Below, in pieces: positions 1 through 10,061 of a stretch of 48,743 nucleotides of DNA. Positions within the stretch are counted from its first letter, which is position 1, and each line of letters begins with the position of its first letter. A program made the position numbers and the translations under genes. This DNA is from Pisolithus tinctorius. Lineage: Eukaryota; Basidiomycota; Agaricomycetes; Boletales; Pisolithaceae. The stretch covers positions 1 to 48,743 of the forward strand of contig JANFAH010000154.1 of NCBI GenBank assembly GCA_024663395.1, read 5' to 3'. Below the pieces are notes generated by a model. That model was not told the DNA's origin. It saw only the letters and a program-made list of their open reading frames with translations, and made no database searches.

Positions 1-349
1 ATACAGGAAACATTATTTGAACAATATGACTAATTGCCATTCAAATATTGCAAGGCTAGTTTTCAAATAATGTTGCTCCCATAATTATGTAATTATATTA
101 AACCAATAATGACACATATGCAAGAGATATTTTGATTGAAAACTTTGATTCCATAAGCATATTGCACAACACAAGATGTGAACATTACACAGATTTGATT
201 TAAGATATTTCTGTCATTATGTCAAACACATTATTTTGAGGTTATTCAAACTAATGTTTACTATAATGTCATGAAATATGGTAAACATTATTGGAATTTG
301 CACCTTGTGTGAGGTACATTATGTACACCTCTGTTACATACCCCCATAA
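1..349. other. AT-rich non-coding stretch, possible old repeat
   Basis: No gene is visible. The stretch is AT-rich and shares a loosely similar motif block with 42740-42960 (for example the stretch near 36-70 resembles 42834-42866), which suggests a shared old repeat family. Boundaries and family are unknown. Confidence 0.35.
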
Positions 350-1590
350 CCCAAAGGTTCATATATCAATGTCTGGCAGATATCCACCTGTGTCAGGTGG
401 CAGAGTTGTAGGAGGAAAGTGTATACCATTTAGCTTCCACCATTGGATGTTACCTCACTTTGCCAAGGATAACTTCAGTTCAGAGGTGAGTGGATTGATG
501 GAGAACCATACCTGTGTGGGCTGACCCTGCAGGAGTTCTGTTTTCATGCCATGGTTGGTCAAGAAGCTCTCATTGATACTGTTGTCAATGGTGGAGACAG
601 GCTATATCCAATGATGTCTCATCAGGGTGCTGGATGTCATGGTTCACTATGGCAGTGTGGTGCATGATCCATTGGGTGACTTCATCCAGTTCATGTACAA
701 AAAGATGGTTGGTGTGACCCAGGGCAGGCTGATACATATTGTCTTCTGCAAGAAAGGTCCTGCCATGTGTCAGGTCTTCACTGGTATACAAATGGTCATC
801 AACTACTGGCTTTTCCATAATGGTGTCAGTATCAGCAATGGTGATCTATTGCTGGACTGAAAGTGACAAGCCTCATCACCAAAGAAAATTGCAGAAAGGA
901 CACAGAGGGTCCAGGAGATTATTGATGATGCATATCACAACCACTTGTAGGCCATGCCTAGCATGACTATCCTAGAATCCTTCAAAAGTATGGTTGAGTA
1001 TGAATTCAACCTTGATTATGACCATTCTGGTTGATGTGTGCAGGAGCACTTGAAGGAGGACAACAATGTCTTGCAGATGTCTGTCTGTGTGGGCAGCAGA
1101 GTGGAAGGAAAGTGTATACCATTCAGCTTCCACCATTGGACATTACCTCATTTGTGCAGGGAGTTCAAGCACAAGTACTGTGTTGATGTTACAGACAAGA
1201 AGGGTGGCTTCCATGCTGGAGTTCTGCAGATCGGTATTGATTACTGCCCACTACATGCCTGTCAAGTTGTAAACTATCATTCACAATGCTGTTCAGATCT
1301 TCCACATTGACCACTGCAAGCCTAGCAACCTTGAACCAGGACACATTGTCAACAAAGTGCACCAACTCATGGAGAAGCTCCTGTCTGTGCTGGGTGACAA
1401 TGAACTCAGCAGGAAAGGTTGGACCTCCTACACCTGCAGGCACACCTGTGATGATCATTAATTATATGTATGACACTCCTTGCATGCTTGTATTGATGTT
1501 GTTGTACTGCATGTACCACATCAAGGTGGGCACTTGTGGCATCCAGGGATGCCCAGAAGGCTTATGGTGTACTAGGTGATTGATGTCAAG
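350..1590 (+). pseudogene. RNA polymerase II largest subunit (RPB1) pseudogene, segment order rearranged
   Basis: The translated pieces match the conserved middle of RPB1, the catalytic largest subunit of RNA polymerase II. Piece 1 (about 350-705) holds the equivalents of GSFIN, LPHF, HAMGGREGLIDT, ETGYIQ and DVMVHY...IQF. Piece 2 (about 706-1460) holds the part that should come before it (LIH.VF, FTGIQ..NYWLFHNG, VQEIIDDA, ESF) and then, after a second copy of GKCIPFSFHHW.LPH, the part that should come after it (YCVDVTDKKGGF, GVLQ.GID, QIFHID..KPS). About 1500-1590 may carry a weak match to the next conserved block. Reading frames shift several times and stops are present, so it is dead. No introns are evident in the recognisable parts. 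The family assignment rests on remembered RPB1 motifs; the copy number and source gene cannot be seen here. Confidence 0.85.
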
Positions 1591-1611
1591 GGTAGGGATC
1601 TGACATGTCAA

Positions 1612-2305
1612 GGATGGAAAATCTCCAACTTGACATGGAGAATCCCCAGTGGGCCATGGAGAATCCCCAGCTAGACCATGGAGAATCCCCAGCTAGACCA
1701 TGTAGAATCCCCAACATGACATGGAGAATCTCCACCCTTGACATAGAGAATCACCAATGGGCCATGGAGAATCCCCAACATGTCATGGAGAATCCCCAGT
1801 GGGCCATGGAGAGTCTCTCACATGGCATGGAGAATCCCAGTGGGCCATGGAGAATCTCCAACATGTCATGGAGAATCCCCAGTGGGCCATGGAGAATCCC
1901 CAACATCACATGGAGAATCCCCATCCTTGACATGGAGAATCCCCACCCTTGACATGGAGAATTCCCACCCTTGACATGGAGAATCTCCAACATGGCATGG
2001 AGAATCCCCAGTGAGCCATGGAGAATCCCCAACATGACATGGAGAATCCCCACCTTTGATGTGGAGAATCTCCAACATGGCATGGAGAATCCCCAGTGGG
2101 GCCATGGAGAATCCCCAACATGGCATGGAGAATCCCCACACTTGACATGGAGAATCACCACAGGTCATGGAGAATCCCCACAGTTGACATGGAGAACCCC
2201 CACAGGCCATGGGTAATCTCCAACATGACATGGAGAATCCCCACACTTGACAAGGAGAATCCCCAACATGACATAGACTCAATCCCCAGCAGGACATGGA
2301 GTATG
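1612..2305. repeat. Minisatellite of 21/22-bp units (about 32 copies)
   Basis: A unit built on CATGGAGAATCCCCA plus a variable 6-7 base tail (AGTGGGC, ACATGA, CCCTTGA and variants) repeats head to tail. Spacing between successive CATGGAGAAT cores is mostly 21 or 22 bases, with an occasional 20. Long ORFs on both strands across it are products of the repeat and not genes. It follows directly on the RPB1 pseudogene. Confidence 0.93.
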
Positions 2306-2925
2306 CACTTGGAGGATCACCTTCTTCGTCCTTTACACCAACTGCTGATATACCTTGTGGTGTTGTTAGTGTTTGAGCCCCTCAACAGTTCATTCTTTAA
2401 TAGGACAATACTCTCTGCTTCATGTTCCTTGTCTCCATCCTCTCACACCTGTGTGATTTTCCTGGTGACATAGAGGAGATGGTAGTGTCCCAACTTCTGA
2501 AAATCACATAGTTTTTTCAATGGTATATTTGTTGACTTCATCATAGGAGTTTGTTGGTGTCCAAACTGTCCTCCATCATCTTGTTAGAGCAGCATGAGGG
2601 GCAGGGTGAGCTAAAGCACAGGGTAGGTTAGTTTGAGTGCATAAGGATGAGTGGAGTGTTTGGTCAGGGGGATGTTTCCTGAGAGTTAACACCCAGATGA
2701 TTCTGATGTCATATGCAGAAGGTGTCATTCTACCTCCCCTTTCCTCTATCATCTGCCCTGCCCCTTTCTCCTCTTGTACCACTCACCTGCTGTCTGTTCT
2801 CCTCCATACCCCCTGCCTTTCAAGGAATCCTCCTAATCACCTAGGAATCCAATGCAAGTGCCATAGTTGATGGTCTCAAATTGCATCACTCTGTAAGAAT
2901 GGCTTCCAACTTGCCATGGCTGGGG
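2306..2925. other. No recognisable gene
   Basis: Short frames exist on both strands, but none has a family motif that I recognise. Pyrimidine-rich runs occur near 2730-2830. I see no repeat structure until the 44-bp array begins. Confidence 0.5.
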
Positions 2926-3268
2926 AAAATGGGTCTATTTAGCCTGGGGAAACCCTGAGTTCAGCATGGAAAGCAGGTCTATTTAGCCTGGGGAAAGCCC
3001 AGGATCAACCTGGCAAGCAGGTCTATTTAGCCTGTGGAAAGCCCAGGTTCTCCCTGGTAAGTGGGTCTATTTAGCCTGGGGAAAGCCCAGGATCAACCTG
3101 GAAAGCAGGTCTATTTAGCCTGGGGAAGCCCAGGTTCACCCTGGCAACTGGGTCTATTTAGCCTGGAGAAATCCCAGGATCAACCTGGACAGCAGGTCTA
3201 TTTAGCCTGGGGAAATCCCAGGATCAGCCTGGAAAGGGGGTCTATTTAGCCTGGACAAAGTCCAATTT
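2926..3268. repeat. Tandem repeat, 44-bp unit, about 8 copies
   Basis: The motif GTCTATTTAGCCTG recurs at 2933, 2977, 3021, 3065, 3109, 3152, 3196 and 3240, a spacing of 44 bases with one 43. Between motifs lies a variable sequence of the type GGGGAAAGCCCAGGATCAACCTGGAAAGCAG. It ends about 40 bases before the Tc1-type palindrome. Confidence 0.95.
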
Positions 3269-3308
3269 GGACTCCAGCTACCCTTTCATTTGATGTATAA
3301 TATATATA

Positions 3309-3950
3309 CAGTGGCTCACAAAATTGTCCCAATGTTTGCATGTTTTTCATTAATTATGGTGTAGCAAGTGAACTATCATTATTGAGTCCAAAGTGTTGGT
3401 GGATGGATTAAAGCAGCTGGTCATGGCTCTCTGATGAGCCATATCACATAATATTTGGATAGAAGCTGATGGCAGAATACCCAAATGAAAATGAGAGCTC
3501 ATTGGGACAATTATGTAACTTTGTGATATACTGGAGATGTAGTCCTTGGGAACACATATAAAACATGGTGAGATGCTCACCAATGCTTACATAATGTATT
3601 ACATGGTCTACTGAATGATTTGTCAACAAACAAACAATGCCAAACAGTGATTTTGTACCCCTAAGCCTCCTTGCTGCAACACAAGTCAAGAAATCACCAT
3701 TCTGGCTCATCAGGGACATTCTGTCAGGGCAACCTCAGCAAATGCTGGTGTACACTATAGTATAATCAATAGAATATGCTATCAGCACCATTGGTCTCTT
3801 CAGAAACCTGCTGGAAGTCATTTCCTGCACTGTTTCCCCACCAATGCCCCATGTGTCCTGGAACCAATCAGTACTGTGAGAGCTGAAAACAATGTGGAGG
3901 TCCAATCTAGCATTCATCCTATCATAAACAAACCAATCACCCATTAACTA
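3309..3950 (+). repeat. Left arm of the foldback element
   Basis: This arm is the reverse complement of 4244-4885 with very few differences; I noticed one near 3390 (partner near 4803) and one near 3945. The near identity suggests recent formation or continuing gene conversion. Confidence 0.93.
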
Positions 3951-4243
3951 GTGCATTTCTGTGAAGGGGAAACTGGTATGGAGGTCAGGGTGAAGCTAAA
4001 CCCTCTCTCACTCCAGGTAACATGGGAGGGATATGCTACTGAGCTACCAGGTTGCACATTCCTGGCCTTCTATCTGGCACTGGATATTTCCTTTAGTCTT
4101 ATATGATCAAATAACTCCTTCCCAGTGATCCCCAGTTCAGCTCAGAGTACAGTCTGGCCAACCCTCCCATGATGCTGGGAGTGCCCAGGAGGGTTGTGCT
4201 TCACCTGAGCCTTCAGGCAGGCTTGTCTTCAGCTGTGATGTAG

Positions 4244-4885
4244 TAGTTAGTGGGTGATTGGTTTGTTTATGATAGGATGAATGCTAGATTGGACCTCCAC
4301 ATTGTTTTCAGCTCTCACAGTACTGATTGGTTCCAGGACACATGGGGCATTGGTGGGGAAACAGTGCAGGAAATGACTTCCAGCAGGTTTCTGAAGAGAC
4401 CAATGGTGCTGATAGCATATTCTATTGATTATACTATAGTGTACACCAGCATTTGCTGAGGTTGCCCTGACAGAATGTCCCTGATGAGCCAGAATGGTGA
4501 TTTCTTGACTTGTGTTGCAGCAAGGAGGCTTAGGGGTACAAAATCACTGTTTGGCATTGTTTGTTTGTTGACAAATCATTCAGTAGACCATGTAATACAT
4601 TATGTAAGCATTGGTGAGCATCTCACCATGTTTTATATGTGTTCCCAAGGACTACATCTCCAGTATATCACAAAGTTACATAATTGTCCCAATGAGCTCT
4701 CATTTTCATTTGGGTATTCTGCCATCAGCTTCTATCCAAATATTATGTGATATGGCTCATCAGAGAGCCATGACCAGCTGCTTTAATCCATCCACCAACA
4801 CCTTGGACTCAATAATGATAGTTCACTTGCTACACCATAATTAATGAAAAACATGCAAACATTGGGACAATTTTGTGAGCCACTG
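4244..4885 (-). repeat. Right arm of the foldback element
   Basis: Mirror of 3309-3950. It abuts the WD40 gene fragment, whose minus-strand frame runs from that fragment into this arm. Confidence 0.93.
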
Positions 4886-4899
4886 TATATATTATGGAG

Positions 4900-5393
4900 A
4901 AAACATTTTCTCCAACCATATCAAATTGCTGCTCTGGAGAATCTCCAGGAACAGTGGTGGAGAATCCCCAAAAGTTGGGAATTCCCAACAAAATGACACC
5001 TATTAGGTTAATACTTATATCAAAATCTCCAGACCTAATAGGTCTCCAAGGGGGGTTGACTGAAGTGCCTGCAGGGACTAAGAACAGCTGGCCATCACCA
5101 TCAAATCCTGGATCATGCAGCCATCTCAGACTGGTAATGGGACCTTGCATAGTCTTGATGATTTGACCCAGGGTACCTTGACTGATAGACCAGAGAAAAA
5201 TGTTTCCATCATCCCCTGTGCATGCAATGAACTCACCATCAACCCCAAGCAAAGGCAATTGCTTACCTCCAGTGCCCAGACATGACCCATCCTCAGAAAA
5301 AGTTGTGCAGTTTATAGGGGTTTTGTGTCCTTCCAGTGTATGGAGGATGTGGTACTCCATTTCCCTTAGGCACAAAGTTTCAGCAATGCACAT
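4900..5393 (-). pseudogene. WD40-repeat protein fragment with one intron
   Basis: On the minus strand the frame reads HTLEGHK.PINC..FSEDGSCLGTGG and, after a clean intron (5266 down to 5216, GTAAGC to CACAG, 51 nt), continues DDGNIFLWS and ITSLRWL. Joining the two halves gives a WD40 blade of the usual form (GH, then D/E-DG, then GG-DDG.I.LW), which supports the intron. WD40 proteins are beta-propeller scaffolds. Only one to two blades are recognisable; the frame then loses its pattern and runs into the terminal repeat of the foldback element at 4885. The upstream end is cut near the solo LTR at 5434. It is probably a gene fragment rather than a working gene. Confidence 0.7.
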
Positions 5394-5433
5394 GCAAATC
5401 TGACTTATTTATTTATTTACTCCTTTTGTGGAG

Positions 5434-6794
5434 TGTCATATCCATGACTCTTGGACTCAATCCTGGTCCAGTCCAGACCCCTAGCCCCTATCTCCAGTCA
5501 AGCCTGGTCTTAGTCTGGCCTAGAAAACCCAACTCCAGTCCTAGATAACCCAACTCTGGCCTGAATAACTCAAGTCTGGTGTTTTACCCCTATCTCTGGT
5601 CCACTCTAGCCTCCCAGCCTTGTGCTGCTCCACCCCAGTCCTCCCAGGTCCATGTCCAGGTCACCCAGACATAACTCCAGTCTATTTTCCTTTGTTTGTA
5701 CTATATTTAGTCTAGTCCCCTTTGTTGATCTTGCTTACTGTACAAACCTGTGTCTGACTCTGGTTATGCCAGTCACCTGGTGTAGGGAACAGGTTCAAGT
5801 TCCCTAGGAGAAATTGTCTTGGTCAGGAGTTAGGGGTCAGGGAACTTGTTTTGTTTTCTTGCTTTTGTTTTTGTGTTTGTACCACTGGACTTGGTGGCGA
5901 GCAGCCATGTTGCTGACTAAGCATGTGTGCTGTGTTTGCATGAGTTCAGTTTACTGGGGAAGCAGTACATGTCACAGGCCCTCAGAAGCAGGGTGATTTT
6001 GTCTTGCAATTTGGTGAGTTTTCGAAGTTAGAATTATTACTTTGGGGAGTACCCAAATGGCCAGGAGGACTGGCAATAGTTATTGGACAGACAGAGCTAA
6101 GTCTACATTCTAGTTCGCATTTTTACACTCTTACTACACTTCTTTTCTCCAGAGAGAACCTCCCTTTTGGGTCAAGCACAAATCTCACCCATCACTGATA
6201 ATTTCTATTTCTAGGTATCTTCATTTACCTATTCCTACACCAGACTTTGACTATTAGTCTTGGCACAGCCTCTGTGGCTGTCCTCTTGCTAATCATCTTT
6301 CTAATAGCTTATCAACAAGTCCAGCTCTATGTTCATTACCCCAGACTGGCCTCAGGTATTTAACCCATGTACATACTTTGTAGCACCTCAGTCAGAATAT
6401 CAATTTAGTATTACCCTCAACTCCATACTACACCCCAAGTCTACTCTATAGCTAAGGCCAAGCCTTAAGCTGTCCCCAGCCCCTGTCCCTGACCTCTCCC
6501 TGGCTTGCATAAGGGTACAGCACATAAGCTGAGACCAAGGGAGGTAGATCCAACCCTGGACCAGCTTCCCCCTGTGCACACTCCAAGACTGGCCAGTTTC
6601 CCATGGTCCCAGTCTTGTTCCTGTGCTCCCAGCCTTAAGTCCAGTCCTCCAGACTTAGCCCCTGTCCTCCAGCCTTAACTCTGGTCCAACTGGACTTCAC
6701 CCCTGTCTCCTGGCCTTGACTTTGGTCAGCCAGACTTAGCCCCTGTCACCCAGTCTTGAAGCCCAGTCACCTGAGGGTAAACCCATACTTAACA
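5434..6794 (+). mobile_element. Solo LTR, type A (interrupted)
   Basis: It begins TGTCATATCCATGAC and ends GGGTAAACCCATACTTAACA, with the 5-bp duplication TGGAG on both sides (5429-5433 and 6795-6799). The same sequence recurs at 11357-12250 and 42960-44675 and, inverted, at 46688-47610. There is no internal retroelement sequence between the duplications, so it is a solo LTR left by recombination. A second LTR (5781-6239) sits inside it. The LTR is full of CTGG/CCAG and almost lacks CCGG. Confidence 0.92.
5781..6239. mobile_element. Nested solo LTR, type E (459 bp)
   Basis: Comparison with the uninterrupted type-A LTR at 11357 shows an extra block beginning TGTAGGGAACAG and ending TTCCTACA (6-bp terminal inverted repeat TGTAGG/CCTACA). 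The flanks are CTGG (5777-5780) and CCAG (6240-6243). If both come from CCGG by CpG decay, this is a 4-bp target duplication. Confidence 0.8.
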
Positions 6795-6971
6795 TGGAGA
6801 TAACCAGCAATTGGCTCAGCTACACTCACAATGTGCTAGCTACTTGAGTAAGTCATGAGCTTTCTTAGTGATACAACCATGGCTGAAATGTTCATGAAGT
6901 TCATGCAGTCTGGCTCTGTTGAGCCACTTCCAAGCATGCAGGTTTGGGCAGCACTTCCAGGGTTATTGTTA

Positions 6972-7011
6972 AGGTAGACCTCAATGAAACTTGACCATAG
7001 TCATGTGATGT
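6972..7011 (+). repeat. Left TIR of the DDE transposon
   Basis: Begins AGGTAGACCTCAATGAAACT; pairs with 9734-9773. Confidence 0.87.
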
Positions 7012-7269
7012 GATGTGGTGTGATGCTGTGCTGTTAAGTCAAAGTTAAGTCTCCAGCAGTAGTGTGCAGGAGCAAAGTCAAGAAAAAGCAATTGTGTATG
7101 CTATGCTCAGTGGATATGCTCAATGTAAATACAGTGTATTCATAGTGACTATGGTATTAATTGAGAGTATGAGGGAAAAAGGGCTTGTGAAAGATGATTA
7201 CTGTAATTAAGTGGTTGAAGGCAGTGTGCAAGTGGCATCAAACTCTTCCAAAATACTTGCTGGGAGTAT

Positions 7270-9403
7270 ATGGTGACCACAATATTGCTTTATTGCCCAA
7301 GCAGCTTGTCATCCATCAAGTCCTTTAAGGTATGCATCCATGAATTGAGATGATCAGATTGCAAAGCTGGATGAACATGATTGATAAGCAAACTTGCATC
7401 AGATAATCAGCAAACCCCTCACTGCTGCATTGTCTCCAAAGGCACAGCTTCCAATGACTCGACCACACTGTGCTCCAACATTTCTTCTGAACTCAGCTGT
7501 GGTTTCATTCAATAGACCCACTTTGAATACCCCCAGCATTGCTCAATAAAATTGAGCTTGCAGTGAAATTTCAGCAAGAATATCACCTCAAATCCATGTG
7601 AATGACAAGCTGTCTCAATGATTGACTTGATGTTTGCAAAATCTGATTGACCATACATCAACTGGCAACAGCAGCAATCTGTCCTGTCAGAAGGACATCT
7701 AAAGTCCTTGCATTCCACTGGGAGGTGAGATGCACCTGCATAACCACATTCAATGAGGATCTGTGCCATTCCCTTGAACTACCCTGCATGCTCATGACCC
7801 TCTGGAAAATAAAGTGGTTGGGGGACTCCATTTGGTAGTTGGGCATCAGCCATTCAAATTTTTTCCTTTACAGTATTTCCATTGACATCATGAACCAGCT
7901 TCCCAGTGCTGTCTTTGGCTATGACCATAACTCCCCAGCTTTCAGAAGGGAACTTTGGCATTTTGCATGCTGAAAGTGCATCACTTGCATGCTTTAGGTG
8001 GATCTTCACATTATCAAAAATAAAGACATGATCCACGTGAGGGTAGTGCCTTGATAGGATGTCCATTGCTCATTTTGTTTGAGCCACAATATCATTATTT
8101 GTGAAGTACCCACCCCATGCTTTCCCTGCCTTGAACAGCACACATGCATGCTCTTTCCTGTCAGGTGACTGAAGCCACCCATAGTCTGTGAAAACGAAAT
8201 CAGCAACCATCAGTGAGGCCCCTTCCCCTTTTGGCTGAGGTACAGCACTTTCATTTTGATGGACCCATCAAAGCATTCACTGATCATTTGCATAGAATGT
8301 GGACTTGTATGTGGACTTGTCATGAAACCACATGACAACATGATGTGCATTGCCACTCAATGGAGCCATGGTATTCACATCCTCAACAACACTGTTGTTC
8401 TCCTGGTCCACTTCCCATTTATGCATTTGTGACTGAGGGTGAGTCCATGCAGGGAGAAAGACCTGCTGACAGTAGGCTAAAACATCACTGTGTTCATGAC
8501 CATCAACATATTGACCTTTTACCTCTTTTTTCCATCACCAGCCCATTTTCTTCATCCACCAGCAAGCAGTTGCTAGACTTATTGGCCACAAGATCCCCAG
8601 GTGTGTTTGGTTCTCTGCAACTTTGAGAAAGTCAACAAGATCCTTGGCACAGGCATACTTTCCACTGCTGCACAGATGGAGGCTTAGTTCCTCAACAATA
8701 GTCTTGTCATTGATTGGTGAGGCCTTCTGTGATTTTCATTGGATTGGCAACTGATCCCAGTCCTCAATGTATGCATGTGTCCATTTCTGGAGTCTATGAG
8801 AAAGAGCTTGTGTGCTCTGACCAAAATGAATATCCTGTGCTGTCTTGTCAGCTGCTTTAGACCAGTGTCCACCTGTTGGGTTGCCTGGCTGGGTGTCAAT
8901 GTATGTCCACAAGAACCTAGCCATTTGGTCTACTTGCTTGATGGTAATCTGGGACAAGTTTTGGTGCTGGATCCCTTTGTGGCCATGTTTCAATGACTTC
9001 ATGAGTAAGTGCAAGTCATCTAATGCATGATGTGCTTCACTGATAGATGGCAGAAACCAGGATGCTCTACTCCACTTATGGCCACCTGCTTATGGCCACC
9101 TTTGTATTGCATCAAGATTTTGCTTTCTTGTCATGAGGACTTACCATCATTGCTGTCATCACCTGATGAACTACTTGTGCTGTCATCTGTGTCTGTGTCA
9201 TCTGATTCTGAGCTGGAACCACTTGTATTGCCCAAGTCTGAATCTAGCCTTTTCCACTCAACCCTAGGATTACCACTGGCATGTCCATGCTCATCCTGTG
9301 CAGAACCATTGTCTGGTGTTCTCTTAAATGTGACCATGTTCAAAGTAAGCCATAGGTAATTTAAGTCAGACACATGACTCACATTCTCTTCACCTAGTTG
9401 CAC
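7270..9403 (-). pseudogene. DDE-superfamily transposase relic (basidiomycete type)
   Basis: Minus-strand pieces fall in the order known for a large basidiomycete DDE endonuclease family. There is an acidic Ser/Asp-rich leader (9403-9131), then an N-terminal part with QMARFLWTYIDT and LSHRLQKWTHAYIEDW.LP (about 9014-8736). The catalytic core follows: FVFTDYGW (first Asp, about 8190), FIFDN..IH (second Asp, about 8045), FP.DH/GH then a Cys-rich RTDCCCCQ block (about 7700), and KFHCKLNFIEQCWG (catalytic Glu, about 7545). Several frameshifts and stops, including a TGA where Arg is expected before AMDIL, break it. It would have cut and joined the ends of its own element. The family name is from remembered motifs; exact subfamily is uncertain. 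Confidence 0.82.
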
Positions 9404-9733
9404 TGAGCACCTCCCTTTCTTTTGTGGTAGATTTTCAGACCATTGGGTATGGTTATGCCACTTTCATGCCATTGCTGCTTAATGACATCTAGTGTATGCT
9501 ACAGCGAACTATGCCATCCCAAATTGGTACTATTCTCTAGCTGAGGCACTGATATTTGTGCTTCATATTCTTTCAAAACTAATTACGACTATAACTCATG
9601 TATTGTGCTCCAATACAGTATACTATTAAGTGTGTATATATCATATCTATGAAACACTGCAGGGGATTTTCAAGATATTGAGCTGATGAGTTGATATTGA
9701 ATATACAGTCCATTTGCAGAGCAGTGTCACACT

Positions 9734-9773
9734 TCATCATGTGATTATGGTCAAGTTTCGTTGAGGTCTACCT
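9734..9773 (-). repeat. Right TIR of the DDE transposon
   Basis: Reverse complement of the left TIR, followed by TA at 9774-9775. Confidence 0.87.
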
Positions 9774-10061
9774 TATTTTTATGACCTTTTGTGGAGATAA
9801 ATAACCAACAATTCATCCAGATAATATGCTTGTGACACAAGCCCTCATATATGATCATTGATTGGCACAACTCTGCCACTGTCAATATTTCAATGGCAAC
9901 ACAAAGGAATGGTGACCCTTTCTCACCTTTGGTCTGAAAGTGTCTTTCATTGTTATTCTCATCACAACAGATTGGCCTGCTTTGCACTGACATTCTTTCA
10001 ACCCCATGCTTACCCCATTGCATGGGTCACCACAAGTGAGTGCTAATGAAGAAGGTATAAA

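Larger units (their letters stand above)
3309..4885. mobile_element. Palindromic (foldback) Tc1/mariner-type element, non-coding
   Basis: The element starts and ends with CAGTGGCTCACAAAATTGTC in inverted orientation and is flanked by TA on both sides (3307-3308 and 4886-4887), the target duplication typical of Tc1/mariner. The two halves mirror each other around position 4097 over about 642 bases. The central 293 bases are unique. The outer sequence resembles the ends of the Tc1 element at 38311, so it is probably a non-autonomous relative moved by a transposase acting in trans. Apparent ORFs occur in mirror-image pairs and show no known domain, so I do not call them genes. Confidence 0.9.
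6972..9773 (-). mobile_element. DDE DNA transposon (2.8 kb) with about 40-bp TIRs
   Basis: The left end AGGTAGACCTCAATGAAACT at 6972 matches the reverse complement of the right end (AGGTAGACCTCAACGAAACT, ending at 9773). The TIRs extend about 40 bases, and the mismatches I see are transitions. TA flanks both ends (6970-6971 and 9774-9775). The element encloses a minus-strand transposase relic. The TA target points to the Tc1/mariner/IS630 superfamily in the broad sense. Confidence 0.87.

Noticed and set aside
1605..2473. Several overlapping ORFs on both strands (up to 143 codons) with MENPQ- or GDSP-type repeats
   Set aside because: They are created by the 21/22-bp minisatellite, are open on both strands, and change frame with unit length.
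2926..3268. Regular repeats that might suggest a CRISPR-like array
   Set aside because: The units are contiguous with no distinct unique spacers, and the context is eukaryotic transposons.
3350..4844. Pairs of identical ORFs on opposite strands
   Set aside because: They arise from the two arms of the palindrome; no motif or start signal supports coding.
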